Positions 54,663-63,905 of a DNA stretch of 64,000 nt are shown piece by piece (the stretch's first letter is position 1; the number at the start of each line of letters is the position of its first letter). Both the position numbers and the translations under genes were made by a program. The notes beneath the pieces are model-generated. The model did not search any database, had not been told where the DNA came from, and was given only the letters and a program-made list of their open reading frames with translations. This stretch comes from Pseudorhodobacter antarcticus (GTDB lineage: Bacteria > Pseudomonadota > Alphaproteobacteria > Rhodobacterales > Rhodobacteraceae): NCBI RefSeq assembly GCF_900110135.1, contig NZ_FOCO01000006.1, forward strand, positions 1 to 64,000, written 5' to 3'.

Positions 54663-56015
54663 TTATTTCGGCGCAAACTGCGTTTCCAGCCATTTTTCCA
54701 ACCAGTGGATGTTGTAATCGCCCGATTGCACATCGGGTTCGGCGAGGAGGGCATGGAACAAGGGCACCGTGGTGTCGATGCCATCGATGATCAACTCACC
54801 CAAAGCGCGCTTTAGGCGGGCCAGCGCCTCGGGGCGGTCGCGGCCGTGGACGATCAGCTTGCCGATCAAGCTGTCGTAGTAAGGCGGGATGGAATAGCCG
54901 CCGTAGATCGCAGAATCCATGCGCACGCCCAGACCACCGGGCGCATGAAACGTGCGCACTTTGCCGGGGCAGGGTAAGAAGTTGGGCAGTTTTTCGGCGT
55001 TGATCCGCACCTCAATCGCGTGGCCGTTGATTTCCAGCTCGTCTTGGGTGAAGGACATGCCCATGCCTGCGGCGACGCGGATTTGTTCGCGCACAAGGTC
55101 GACGCCGAAAATGGCTTCGGTCACGGGATGTTCAACTTGCAGGCGGGTGTTCATTTCGATGAAGAAAAACTCGCCATTTTCATAGAGGAATTCGACGGTG
55201 CCTGCGCCGATATAGTTGATCTTGGCGACCGCATCGGCGCAGATTTTGCCGATTTTGGCGCGCAATTCGGGGGAGATTGCAGGGCCTGGAGCCTCCTCAA
55301 ACACCTTTTGGTGGCGGCGTTGAAGCGAGCAGTCGCGTTCACCCAGATGCACGGCGTTGCCTTTGCCATCACCAAACACTTGGATTTCGATGTGGCGCGG
55401 AGTTTGCAGGTATTTTTCGATATAAACTTCATCATTGCCAAAGGCGTTTTTCGCCTCAGACCGCGCGGTGCGGAAAGCGATTTCGAGTTCGGCTTGGTTT
55501 TTCGCCACTTTCATGCCGCGACCGCCGCCGCCTGCGGTGGCTTTGATGATGATGGGGAAACCGATAGCCTCGGCCACGCCAATCGCATCCTCATAACTCG
55601 CCACGCCGCCTTCGGAGCCCGGAACAACGGGAATACCCAGCGCCTTGGCGGTTTCTTTGGCGGTGATTTTATCACCCATAATGCGGATATGTTCGGCGGA
55701 TGGACCGATGAAGGTGAGGCCGTGATCCTGCAACGCCTGCGCGAACGCCTCATTTTCCGACAAAAACCCATAGCCGGGGTGGACCGCTTGGGCGCCGGTG
55801 ATTTCGCAGGCGGAAATGATCGCGGCTTTGTTCAGATAGCTGTCGGTGGAGGAGGCCGGGCCGATGCAGATGGATTCGTCGGCCATGCGGACGTGCATCG
55901 CGTCACTGTCGGCGGTGGAGTGGACGGCGACCGAGGCGATCCCCATTTCGCGGCAGGCGCGAATGACGCGAAGGGCGATTTCGCCGCGATTGGCGATTAG
56001 GATCTTGTCAAACAT
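54663..56015 (-). CDS. accC: Acetyl-CoA carboxylase, biotin carboxylase subunit
   Basis: 450 residues. Carboxylates biotin on AccB with ATP and bicarbonate, first step to malonyl-CoA. ATP-grasp signatures: [19 protein letters not shown], the glycine-rich loop [13 protein letters not shown], metal and substrate site [16 protein letters not shown] and C-terminal domain [15 protein letters not shown]. Starts 10 bases after accB. Confidence 0.98.
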   Translation of the reverse strand: MFDKILIANRGEIALRVIRACREMGIASVAVHSTADSDAMHVRMADESICIGPASSTDSYLNKAAIISACEITGAQAVHPGYGFLSENEAFAQALQDHGLTFIGPSAEHIRIMGDKITAKETAKALGIPVVPGSEGGVASYEDAIGVAEAIGFPIIIKATAGGGGRGMKVAKNQAELEIAFRTARSEAKNAFGNDEVYIEKYLQTPRHIEIQVFGDGKGNAVHLGERDCSLQRRHQKVFEEAPGPAISPELRAKIGKICADAVAKINYIGAGTVEFLYENGEFFFIEMNTRLQVEHPVTEAIFGVDLVREQIRVAAGMGMSFTQDELEINGHAIEVRINAEKLPNFLPCPGKVRTFHAPGGLGVRMDSAIYGGYSIPPYYDSLIGKLIVHGRDRPEALARLKRALGELIIDGIDTTVPLFHALLAEPDVQSGDYNIHWLEKWLETQFAPK

Positions 56016-56025
56016 TGGTTGCCCC

Positions 56026-56505
56026 TTATTCGATGATCATCAAGGGCGCGCCGTATTCAACCGGGCTGCCATCTTCAAACAAGATGCGTTTGACGGTGCC
56101 GGCGCGGGGGGCGGGGATGTGGTTCATGGTTTTCATCGCTTCGATGATCAGCACGGTTTGTCCTTCGGTCACGGTCGCGCCGATGGTCACAAACGGGGTC
56201 GCCCCCGGTTCGGCCGCGCCATAAGCGGTGCCAACCATGGGCGAGGTCAGTGCGCCGGGGTGCAAGGCCGGATCTTCGGCGACGGCAGTGGCGGCTGTAG
56301 GCGCTGCGTGCTGCATTTGCGGGGCGGCCATCATTTGCGGGGCGGCCATGGTGACGACGGTGGCCTGTTTGACCACGCGGACATCCAAGCTGTCATCCTC
56401 GGCGTAGTCGCGCTTGACCGAGAGTTCGGTCAGGTCGTTGGTGTTCAGAATTTCGGCTAGCGCCTTGATAAAGGCGACGTCGGCGTCAGTGGAATGTTTG
56501 CTCAT
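56026..56505 (-). CDS. accB: Acetyl-CoA carboxylase biotin carboxyl carrier protein
   Basis: 159 residues from ATG 56505 after GAGGAC; the longer frame to 56610 is unconserved. Helical N-terminus, Ala/Pro/Met-rich linker ([16 protein letters not shown]), and C-terminal biotinyl domain with the biotinylated Lys in [13 protein letters not shown]. The residue after Lys is Thr instead of the common Met, as in several AccB proteins. Confidence 0.97.
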   Translation of the reverse strand: MSKHSTDADVAFIKALAEILNTNDLTELSVKRDYAEDDSLDVRVVKQATVVTMAAPQMMAAPQMQHAAPTAATAVAEDPALHPGALTSPMVGTAYGAAEPGATPFVTIGATVTEGQTVLIIEAMKTMNHIPAPRAGTVKRILFEDGSPVEYGAPLMIIE

Positions 56506-56722
56506 AAACCGTCCTCGGTTGGCGTTTTCGGGGCTTTGGCACGGCGTTTTGCGGCCTGCCCCTATTGATGTGGGGGGGTTATACGCCAGCGGCGCGCGTG
56601 TGAAAAGCACGAGTTGCGGGTTGGATGCGTTTGTTGCCAGTCAAAATTTACCATTTGATAAAATAAATGACCTGTGGCAGCCTTTTCAAATCAGCAAAAC
56701 GATGGGGAAAGGGCCGAAATCC

Positions 56723-58033
56723 ATGTCCAACAATCCGCTTACGCCCGGAATCGCGGCGCAGCGCTTGCCTGCCGCAGCTTATGCCCAAAATTTTGGCGAT
56801 CTGGAGCCGGTTTTGGACCGCCATGAGGCGCATGTGGCGGCGGACCGCTGTTATTTTTGCCATGATGCGCCGTGTATTACGGCCTGCCCGACCTCGATTG
56901 ATATTCCCTTGTTCATCCGGCAAATTGCGACCGGCACGCCGGAGGCTGCGGCGCGCACGATTTGGGACCAGAACATTTTGGGCGGCATGTGCGCGCGGGT
57001 TTGCCCGACGGAGCAGCTGTGTGAGGAGGCTTGTGTGCGCGAGGCGGCTGAGGGCAAGCCGGTGGAAATTGGGCGGTTGCAGCGGTTTGCGACCGACCGG
57101 GTGATGGATAAGGGCGTGCATCCTTACAGCCGCGCGCCGCTTTCGGGCAAGCGGGTGGCCGTGGTGGGGGCGGGGCCTGCGGGGCTGGCCTGTGCGCATC
57201 GTTTGGCGATGCATGGGCATGATGTGGTGGTTTTGGACCGTGCGCCAAAGGCGGGAGGGCTGAACGAATACGGGATTGCGACCTATAAAACCCCCGATAA
57301 TTTTGCGGCGCGCGAGGTGGCGTGGCTGTTGCAAATTGGCGGGATTGAAGTGCGGTGCGGCGTGAAATTGGGGCGCGATGTGTCGTTGGACGCGTTGCGC
57401 GCGGACTATGATGCGGTGTTTTTGGGCATAGGCCTGGGCGGTGTGAACGCGCTGCGCGTGGCGGGTGAGGATTTGCCGGGCGTGCGTGATGCTGTTGAAT
57501 TTATTGCAGAGTTGCGGCAAGTGGCCGATAAGGCCGCGCTGCCTGTGGGGCGCGATGTGGTGGTGATTGGCGGCGGCATGACGGCGGTGGACGCGGCCGT
57601 GCAGTCGCGATTGCTGGGCGCGCAAAACGTCACGATTGTGTATCGGCGCGGGCAAGACCGGATGAGTGCGAGCGCGCATGAGCAAGACCATGCCACGCAA
57701 ACCGGGGTGCGGATTATTTGCAACGCGGCCCCTGTGGCGGTGTTGGGCACTGCGGCCGTGGAGGGGGTGGAGTTCGCCTATACCCATGACGGGCCGGACG
57801 GGTTGGTGATGGGCGAACGGTTTGTTTTGAAGGCCGATCAAGTGTTCAAAGCGATTGGGCAAGCGTTGATTGCGCCCGAAGGGTTGCGCGGGGCGAAGTT
57901 GGATGCGGCGCCTATGGCCGGGGTTTGGACGGGCGGCGATTGTGCGGTGGGCGGTGCCGATTTGACCGTAACGGCCGTGGCCGAGGGGCGCGATGCGGCG
58001 GAGGCGATCCACGCCGCATTGGGGTTGAAATGA
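56723..58033 (+). CDS. preT: NAD-dependent dihydropyrimidine dehydrogenase subunit PreT
   Basis: 436 residues from ATG 56723 (ATG 56702 is an alternative). GltD-like flavoprotein that takes electrons from NADH and passes them to PreA for reduction of uracil and thymine. N-terminal Fe-S cysteines (DRCYFCHDAPCITACPTSID and GGMCARVCPTEQLCEEAC), FAD site VAVVGAGPAGLACAHRLA and NAD site VVVIGGGMTAVDAA. preA follows one gene later; the downstream genes complete the pathway. Confidence 0.95.
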   Translation: MSNNPLTPGIAAQRLPAAAYAQNFGDLEPVLDRHEAHVAADRCYFCHDAPCITACPTSIDIPLFIRQIATGTPEAAARTIWDQNILGGMCARVCPTEQLCEEACVREAAEGKPVEIGRLQRFATDRVMDKGVHPYSRAPLSGKRVAVVGAGPAGLACAHRLAMHGHDVVVLDRAPKAGGLNEYGIATYKTPDNFAAREVAWLLQIGGIEVRCGVKLGRDVSLDALRADYDAVFLGIGLGGVNALRVAGEDLPGVRDAVEFIAELRQVADKAALPVGRDVVVIGGGMTAVDAAVQSRLLGAQNVTIVYRRGQDRMSASAHEQDHATQTGVRIICNAAPVAVLGTAAVEGVEFAYTHDGPDGLVMGERFVLKADQVFKAIGQALIAPEGLRGAKLDAAPMAGVWTGGDCAVGGADLTVTAVAEGRDAAEAIHAALGLK

Positions 58034-58099
58034 CCGGGTTTGCCCCTTTTCTTGGCTTAGTGCGCAGCTTAGATGTAAGCCGCAACCAAGCGGGGATTT

Positions 58100-58630
58100 A
58101 TGGAGACGACCGGGCTGATCGCGTTTTTGACGGAGCATCAAACGGCGGTGCCGTTTATTGCGGCAGCGCTGGCGGCGGTGGAGACGATTGCATTTTTGTC
58201 GATATTCGTGCCGTCGACAGCGCTGTTGATGGCGGTGGGGGCGGCGTCCAGCACGGGGGCGTTTTCGCTGGGGCCGATCTGGGTCGGGGCGACGATTGGG
58301 GCGCTGATCGGGTCCAGTTTCAGCTATTGGTTGGGCTGGGCGTTCGGGGCGCGGATGCTGGCGGCGTGGCCGTTGCGCGACCATGTCGATGCCGTGGCGC
58401 GGACGAAAGCGCTGTTTGCACGCTGGGGCGGGTTGGCGATTGTGGCGGGGCATTTCATTGGGCCACTGCGCCCTGTGGTGTTTTTATTCGCGGGATTGTC
58501 GCGGATGCGGTTTTGGGCGTTTATGGCGTTCAACGTGGCGGGCGCGGCAAGCTGGGCCTATTTGATCCCGAAATCCGGGGCGGTGGGTGGCGATATTTTG
58601 GGCTGGCTGTGGCGCGCTTTGGGGTTTTGA
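58100..58630 (+). CDS. DedA-family membrane protein
   Basis: 176 residues, VTT fold with FVPSTALLMAVGAAS near the N-terminus, GSSFSYWLGWAFGARM, and the conserved FIGPLRPVVFLFAGLSRM. It lies between preT and preA on the same strand. A role in pyrimidine catabolism is not expected from the family; the location could mean membrane delivery of a linked compound or chance insertion in the gene run. Confidence 0.9.
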   Translation: METTGLIAFLTEHQTAVPFIAAALAAVETIAFLSIFVPSTALLMAVGAASSTGAFSLGPIWVGATIGALIGSSFSYWLGWAFGARMLAAWPLRDHVDAVARTKALFARWGGLAIVAGHFIGPLRPVVFLFAGLSRMRFWAFMAFNVAGAASWAYLIPKSGAVGGDILGWLWRALGF

Positions 58631-58717
58631 CCCGGCGCGCAGTAATGTGGAATTTCAATTTAATTACAGTGGGTTCTGAAGGGTTCTTCAGCGCGCGCTT
58701 TAAGATGGGGGCATGAC

Positions 58718-60016
58718 ATGGCGGACCTGACCACAGATTTTATTGGCATCAAATCACCCAACCCGTTCTGGCTGGCATCGGCGCCGCCGACGGATAAGGA
58801 ATACAACGTGCGCCGCGCGTTCAAGGCGGGTTGGGGCGGTGTTGTGTGGAAAACGCTGGGGTCTGAGGGGCCGCCGGTGGTGAATGTGAACGGGCCGCGG
58901 TACGGTGCGATTTGGGGGGCGGACCGTCGGTTGTTGGGGTTGAACAACATCGAGTTGATCACGGACCGGCCGCTGGAGGTGAACCTGCGCGAGATCAAGG
59001 CGGTCAAGCGGGACTGGAAGGACCGGGCGATGATTATATCCCTGATGGTGCCGTGTGATGAGGCGTCATGGAAGGATATTTTGCACCGGATCGAGGATAC
59101 GGAAGCCGACGGGGTTGAGCTGAACTTTGGCTGTCCGCATGGGATGGCGGAGCGGGGGATGGGCAGCGCCGTGGGGCAAGTCCCCGAGTATATTGAGATG
59201 GTGACGCGCTGGGTGAAATCGCACAGCCGAATGCCGTGTATTGTGAAACTGACACCGAATATATCGGACATTCGCCTGCCTGCGGAGGCGGCAAGACGCG
59301 GTGGTGCGGATGCGGTGAGTTTGATCAACACAATCAATTCCATCACCTCGGTCAATTTGGACAGCTTTTCGCCTGAGCCGATGATTGATGGCAAAGGTAC
59401 GCATGGCGGGTATTGCGGGCCAGCGGTGAAGCCGATTGCGCTGAATATGGTGGCGGAAATTGCGCGGGGGGCGGCGACGCAGGGCCTGCCGATTTCGGGG
59501 ATTGGTGGGGTGACGACCTGGCGCGATGCGGCGGAGTTTATGGCGCTGGGGGCTGGGAATGTGCAAGTTTGCACAGCCGTCATGACCTATGGGTTCAAGA
59601 TTGTGGAGGAGATGATTTCCGGCCTGTCGCAGTATTTAGACGAAAAAGGGATGCAATCGACCGCTGAATTGGTGGGTCGTGCGGTGCCGAATGTGACGGA
59701 TTGGCAGTATTTGAACCTGAATTATGTGACTAAAGCGCGGATTGACCAGGATGCCTGCATTGGCTGTGGGCGCTGTTATGCCGCGTGTGAGGATACCAGC
59801 CACCAAGCGATTTCGATGAGCGTGGACCGCGTGTTTGAGGTGATGGACGACGAATGTGTTGCCTGTAACCTGTGCGTGAATGTCTGCCCGGTGGAGGATT
59901 GCATCACGATGGAAGTGCTGCCCCAAGGGGCGGTGGACGAGCGCACGGGCAAGGTGGTAGACGGGTTTGCCAATTGGACCACGCACCCCAACAACCCTAG
60001 CGTGGCGGCGGAATAG
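58718..60016 (+). CDS. preA: NAD-dependent dihydropyrimidine dehydrogenase subunit PreA
   Basis: 432 residues. FMN TIM-barrel of the dihydroorotate dehydrogenase type (LTTDFIGIKSPNPFWLASAP, ELNFGCPHGM, NTINSITSVNL, GIGGVTTWRDAAEFM), followed by two 4Fe-4S clusters (DACIGCGRCYAACEDTSH and CVACNLCVNVCPVEDC). It reduces uracil/thymine to the dihydro forms using electrons from PreT in the cytosol. Confidence 0.97.
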   Translation: MADLTTDFIGIKSPNPFWLASAPPTDKEYNVRRAFKAGWGGVVWKTLGSEGPPVVNVNGPRYGAIWGADRRLLGLNNIELITDRPLEVNLREIKAVKRDWKDRAMIISLMVPCDEASWKDILHRIEDTEADGVELNFGCPHGMAERGMGSAVGQVPEYIEMVTRWVKSHSRMPCIVKLTPNISDIRLPAEAARRGGADAVSLINTINSITSVNLDSFSPEPMIDGKGTHGGYCGPAVKPIALNMVAEIARGAATQGLPISGIGGVTTWRDAAEFMALGAGNVQVCTAVMTYGFKIVEEMISGLSQYLDEKGMQSTAELVGRAVPNVTDWQYLNLNYVTKARIDQDACIGCGRCYAACEDTSHQAISMSVDRVFEVMDDECVACNLCVNVCPVEDCITMEVLPQGAVDERTGKVVDGFANWTTHPNNPSVAAE

Positions 60017-60017
60017 G

Positions 60018-60311
60018 TTAGGGCTGCGGGCCGCGCGGGGCGATGTGGCCATAGGTGACAGCGGCGGCCTGTTTGGCGATTTGCATGGCCAAGCTGAGGG
60101 CGGCGGTTGAGGCGGGCGGTTGGGCCAGAAGTGCCTGAATGATCGCGGTTTTTTCGCGGGGTTCAAACGCTGTTTCGGCGGCGGCCCGCGCTTCATCCAC
60201 GCTGAGGGGGGCGGGGAGGAGGGTGGTTTCTGCACGCGAGGTGGGCGGTTTTTGCACCTCTGCCTGCGGGAGGGCGGCGGTTACGGGGCGTGTGGTGGTT
60301 GGAAAGTCCAT
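60018..60311 (-). CDS. Hypothetical Ala/Pro-rich protein
   Basis: 97 residues; ATG 60311 follows AGGAATCAGGCA, a good site. Pro/Thr-rich N-terminus (TTTRPVTAALPQAEVQKPP) and a helical C-terminal half with Ala-rich segments (DEARAAAETAFEPREKTAII). No signal peptide or known domain. It is convergent with preA with one base between stops. It may be a small regulator-associated protein; no function can be given. Confidence 0.65.
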   Translation of the reverse strand: MDFPTTTRPVTAALPQAEVQKPPTSRAETTLLPAPLSVDEARAAAETAFEPREKTAIIQALLAQPPASTAALSLAMQIAKQAAAVTYGHIAPRGPQP

Positions 60312-60398
60312 TGCCTGATTCCTGACGCGATGAGGCCCCCGCCTAAGGTTACCTTAACCGATTTTGGCGTGGATTTCGCGGGCCTAGTGCAGCGAATT

Positions 60399-61013
60399 TT
60401 AGGTATCGCTGACCTGCAGCAATTTGCGAAACAGCGTTTCGAGGTAATCGCCCGCCACGGGAAAGGCGTCATGGTCAGGGCCAAGGAGCGCGCGGATTTG
60501 GCAGTCGAAATCGGCGTAATGCTGGGTCAGTGACCAGATGGAGAAAAGGAGATGCACGGGGGGCAGGCGCGCGATTTTGCCTTGATCCATCCATGTTTGT
60601 AAAACGGCGGTTTTTTCAATCACCAGTGTTTTCAGATCCCCTTCGATCGCTGGGCGCATATGGGGCGCGCCTTGCAGGATTTCATTGGCAAAAAGGCGGC
60701 TTTGACGGGGAAAATCGCGGCTGAAGTTCAGCTTGGCGCGGACGTAGCCCATGATTTGGGTCAGTGGGTCGCCGTTCGGGTCCATCGCGCGCAACGGGTC
60801 GAGCCACGTGTCGAGGAGTTGGCTGAGGAGGGCTGTGTGAACCGCCTCTTTTGACGGGAAATAATAAAGGAGGTTGGGTTTGGACAGGCCCGCCACATCG
60901 GCGATTTGATCCAAGGTAGCACCACGAAAGCCTGCGGCGGAGAACACGTCGAGCGCGGCATCGAGGATGGTTTCAGAGTTTTTGGCTTGGATGCGGGTTT
61001 GCGGGCGGCGCAT
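60399..61013 (-). CDS. TetR-family regulator, RutR-like (first copy)
   Basis: 204 residues from ATG 61013. N-terminal helix-turn-helix (ILDAALDVFSAAGFRGATLD...LSKPNLLYYFPSKEAVH) and a C-terminal domain of the RutR type with LTQHYADFDCQI. RutR senses uracil or thymine in E. coli. A paralogue lies at 61795-62442. A small membrane peptide gene precedes it. Confidence 0.88.
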   Translation of the reverse strand: MRRPQTRIQAKNSETILDAALDVFSAAGFRGATLDQIADVAGLSKPNLLYYFPSKEAVHTALLSQLLDTWLDPLRAMDPNGDPLTQIMGYVRAKLNFSRDFPRQSRLFANEILQGAPHMRPAIEGDLKTLVIEKTAVLQTWMDQGKIARLPPVHLLFSIWSLTQHYADFDCQIRALLGPDHDAFPVAGDYLETLFRKLLQVSDT

Positions 61014-61142
61014 GGCATGGTCCTGCGTGGGGGCCGGAACGGCCCGGTCGCAACGCCGATGGTTAGCCCGTCTTTTGGATTTGGTCAAACCCTTAGCGCG
61101 GGTTTTTGGGACTGCCGCGCGCCAAGGGTTTGGTTTTGATGA

Positions 61143-61229
61143 TTAATTGACTGTCATCGCGATGAGGTATGGCACGGCCACGATCATGCCGACGATGATG
61201 GTGAGGCTGCGGGTAAGACCTTTGAACAT
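61143..61229 (-). CDS. Very small membrane protein (28 aa)
   Basis: ATG 61229 to TAA 61143 with AAAGGA at seven bases spacing. Basic start (MFKGLTRS) and one hydrophobic helix (LTIIVGMIVAVPYLIAM). Too short for usual gene finding. Alternative: a leader peptide of the regulator gene downstream. No family is recognised. Confidence 0.55.
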   Translation of the reverse strand: MFKGLTRSLTIIVGMIVAVPYLIAMTVN

Positions 61230-61308
61230 GAGATATCCTTTGCGAATTGCTATACCTATCACTTAGGCGTGATGGGCGCGCAAACAAGGCGGGGCGGGTG
61301 TGTTTTCT

Positions 61309-61773
61309 TCAGATGGTCGCTGCGTCCGTCAGCCTCCATGCCAGCGCTTTGACCACCAGCGCGTGATCGTCGCGTTGGGGCAGGCCCGACACAGTCACGG
61401 CGGCGACAACAAGCCCGTTTTGCAGGCGGATGGGAAAGCTGCCGCCATGATCGGCGTGATGTGCGGGGTCAAGCCCATCATCGGCCAGCGTGCGGCCACT
61501 GGCGCGCATCCGTTCGCCCACATGCAGCGATGACAGGTGATAGGTGAGGACGGTCGCCGATTTGCGCCGCGCCCAAAGGTCGTTCAGCGGTGTGGCACCC
61601 GGCAGGGCCACATGGAACAGCGTTTGGGTGGGGGTGCGGATGTTGATGACCACAGGCAGCGCATCTTTGCGTGCCATGACCAAAAGGGTTTGACCAAGAT
61701 CGAGCGCGTCGCTGGCGGTGAACTGTGGCCAGACCAGCGTTTCTTCTTGGGATTTTAGGGTTTCGATGTCCAT
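61309..61773 (-). CDS. Heme-degrading domain / UPF0303 family protein
   Basis: 154 residues of the GlcG/HbpS-like fold (DUF336 type; UPF0303). Seen: the core FTASDALDLGQTL, VVINIRTPTQTLFHVALPG, RRKSATVLTYHLSS, and HHADHGGSFPIRL followed by AAVTVSGLPQRDDH. Annotated members bind haem or corrinoids, or have no known role. It is placed between two regulator genes on the same strand and ends 68 bases before the small gene upstream region. Confidence 0.88.
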   Translation of the reverse strand: MDIETLKSQEETLVWPQFTASDALDLGQTLLVMARKDALPVVINIRTPTQTLFHVALPGATPLNDLWARRKSATVLTYHLSSLHVGERMRASGRTLADDGLDPAHHADHGGSFPIRLQNGLVVAAVTVSGLPQRDDHALVVKALAWRLTDAATI

Positions 61774-61794
61774 TCGGCGGCCTTTTGGGTTGGG

Positions 61795-62442
61795 TTAGGC
61801 GGCACGGATGCCGCGCAGGATGATCTGTTTCACGGTATCTTTGGCGGTTTGCCATTCGGCCTTTGACAAAGGTTTGCCGCCGTTCAGGGTTTGCACCTGA
61901 TGCCCGAAATCGGCGTAATGCTGGGTGGTGGCCCACAGCATGTATAGAAGGTGGCGCGGGCTGATCGGGGCCATTTGGCCCGCATCAATCCATTTTTGGA
62001 TTACGGCAATCCGCCCATCGGTCCAATCGCGCAGCGTACTTTCCAGATAATCTTGGATAACGGGCGCGCCGTGCATCACCTCGGACGCCCAAACCTTGGA
62101 GCCGTTGGGATGGCGGCGCGAGATTTCCATTTTGGCGTCGATATAGCCGCCGATGCCTGTCGCGGGGTCGGGGGCATGGTCAAAGCTGGCAGCGGCATCG
62201 AGCCAGATTTCAAAGATGTCTTGGACAACGTGGCGGTAAAGGTCTTCTTTGGTGGCGTAATAATAGTGCAGGTTGGCCTTTGGTAGGCCCGCCAGATCGG
62301 CGATCATTTGCATGGTGGCCCCGCCAAATCCTGCCTCGGCAAACACGGTTTGCGCGGCGGTCAGGATGGCGCTTTCGGTTTGGGCCCGTGCGGCCTGCCG
62401 GGATTGTGGGCGTTTTTCAGGTTGCGCGGTGGGTGGGGCCAT
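61795..62442 (-). CDS. TetR-family regulator, RutR-like (second copy, next to operator)
   Basis: 215 residues. Basic N-terminal arm, helix-turn-helix (LTAAQTVFAEAGFGGATMQ...LPKANLHYYYATKEDLY) and RutR-type C-terminal domain (ATTQHYADFGHQV). Divergent from the Zn hydrolase gene with 113 bases between; the gap contains a near-perfect RutR-type operator 17 bases upstream of its start, so autoregulation plus control of the pyrimidine genes is likely. Confidence 0.9.
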   Translation of the reverse strand: MAPPTAQPEKRPQSRQAARAQTESAILTAAQTVFAEAGFGGATMQMIADLAGLPKANLHYYYATKEDLYRHVVQDIFEIWLDAAASFDHAPDPATGIGGYIDAKMEISRRHPNGSKVWASEVMHGAPVIQDYLESTLRDWTDGRIAVIQKWIDAGQMAPISPRHLLYMLWATTQHYADFGHQVQTLNGGKPLSKAEWQTAKDTVKQIILRGIRAA

Positions 62443-62458
62443 AAAGGGGCGAATTTTC

Positions 62459-62474
62459 TTGACCGATTGGTCAG
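62459..62474. promoter_or_regulatory. RutR-type operator
   Basis: TTGACCGATTGGTCAG: half sites TTGACC and GGTCAG around four bases. It matches the E. coli RutR consensus TTGACCANNTGGTCAA at most positions (knowledge from E. coli). It lies in the divergent promoter gap of a RutR-like gene and the carbamoyl-beta-alanine hydrolase gene. Confidence 0.7.
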
Positions 62475-62555
62475 CTTGTGTTGCGCTGCTGTTAAATCAT
62501 AGGGCGGGGTTGCGACTCGCGGCAAGAAATATTTGACGAAATCTGGGGGTGTGGG

Positions 62556-63806
62556 ATGGTGAAACCGGGCGCAAATGTGCGGATTGACAGCGCGCGGCTG
62601 TGGGACAGCCTGATGGAGATGGCACAGATTGGCCCCGGCGTGGCGGGCGGCAACAATCGCCAGACATTGACGGATGAGGATGCGGCGGGGCGCGCGCTGT
62701 TCCAAGGTTGGTGTGAGGGCGCTGGCATGGTGATGGGTGTCGATACCATGGGCAACATGTTTGCCACGCGGGCGGGGACGGATGCGGACGCGTTGCCCGT
62801 GTACATGGGCAGCCATTTGGACACGCAGCCCACGGGCGGAAAATACGACGGGGTGCTGGGCGTTTTGGGCGCGTTGGAGGTGGTGCGGAGCCTGAACGAT
62901 GCGGGCGTGCAGACGCGGCACCCGATTGTGGTCACAAATTGGACCAATGAGGAGGGCACGCGGTTTGCGCCTGCGATGCTGGCCAGTGGGGTGTTTGCGG
63001 GGATGCATTCGCAGGACTACGCTTATGGCCGCGTGGATGCGGCGGGCAAGCGGTTTGGCGATGAATTGGCGCGGATTGGCTGGGTTGGGTCCGAGGCCGT
63101 TGGTGCGCGAAAGATGCATGCGATGATTGAGTTGCATATTGAGCAAGGCCCGATTTTGGAAGCCGAAGGGCGGCAAATTGGGGTTGTGACGCATGGCCAA
63201 GGGTTGTGGTGGTTGCAGATCACGCTGACGGGCAAGGATGCGCATACCGGCAGCACGCCGATGGGGATGCGGGTGAATGCGGGGTTGGGAATGGCGCGGA
63301 TTACCGAAGCGGTGCACCGCATTGCGATGAGCCACCAACCGGGGGCCGTGGGGGCGGTGGGGCATGTGGATATGTACCCCAATTCGCGCAACGTGATCCC
63401 GGGGCGCGTGGTGTTTACGGTGGATATTCGCACGCCGGATTTGGCCAAGCTGGACGCGATGAAGGCGGAGGTGGAGCGCGCGGCCCATGCGGTTGGCGTT
63501 GAGCTGGGCCTTGGGGTGGAGATTGAGGATGTTGGGCATTTTGACCCGGTGACGTTTGATGCGGGGTTGGTGGATGTGGTGCGAAGTGCTGCGAAGCGGT
63601 TGGGGTATTCCCATATGGATATCATCTCGGGTGCTGGGCATGATGCGTGTTGGATCAACCGATTGGCGCCGACGGTGATGATTATGTGTCCGTGTGTGGG
63701 GGGGCTGTCGCATAACGAGGCGGAGGAGATTAGCCCCGAATGGGCGGCGGCGGGGACGGATGTGATGTTGCACGCGGTGATGGATGTGGCGGGGGTTGTG
63801 GGCTGA
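62556..63806 (+). CDS. Zn-dependent hydrolase, hydantoinase/carbamoylase family (N-carbamoyl-beta-alanine amidohydrolase)
   Basis: 416 residues of the M20 amidase family. Metal ligands: His in VYMGSHLDTQPTGG, Asp in GKYDGVLGVLG, Glu in NWTNEEGTRFAPA, His in IELHIEQGP and His near the end in GGLSHNEAEEIS. With preT/preA and a dihydropyrimidinase start next to it, the likely reaction is N-carbamoyl-beta-alanine to beta-alanine, CO2 and NH3 (the third step of reductive pyrimidine degradation); allantoate or amino-acid carbamoylase activity is the alternative in other settings. Confidence 0.93.
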   Translation: MVKPGANVRIDSARLWDSLMEMAQIGPGVAGGNNRQTLTDEDAAGRALFQGWCEGAGMVMGVDTMGNMFATRAGTDADALPVYMGSHLDTQPTGGKYDGVLGVLGALEVVRSLNDAGVQTRHPIVVTNWTNEEGTRFAPAMLASGVFAGMHSQDYAYGRVDAAGKRFGDELARIGWVGSEAVGARKMHAMIELHIEQGPILEAEGRQIGVVTHGQGLWWLQITLTGKDAHTGSTPMGMRVNAGLGMARITEAVHRIAMSHQPGAVGAVGHVDMYPNSRNVIPGRVVFTVDIRTPDLAKLDAMKAEVERAAHAVGVELGLGVEIEDVGHFDPVTFDAGLVDVVRSAAKRLGYSHMDIISGAGHDACWINRLAPTVMIMCPCVGGLSHNEAEEISPEWAAAGTDVMLHAVMDVAGVVG

Positions 63807-63824
63807 GGGGTGGCGATTGCTGAA

Positions 63825-63881
63825 CCGCCGGGGGGCTGCGCTGCCCCCCGGACCCCCCGCAGGTATTTTTGCCAAGATGAA
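63825..63881. repeat. G/C hairpin repeat element between hydrolase and dihydropyrimidinase genes
   Basis: GGGGGGC-TGCGCT-GCCCCCC followed by GGACCCCCCGCAGGTATTT and a TTTGCCAAGATGAA tail. It resembles an intergenic element I remember as frequent in rhodobacterial genomes; a shorter relative lies at 54637-54660. It may work as mRNA stabiliser or weak terminator inside the operon. Confidence 0.6.
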
Positions 63882-63905
63882 ATCTGGATTTAGGGAGCGA
63901 GAGTG

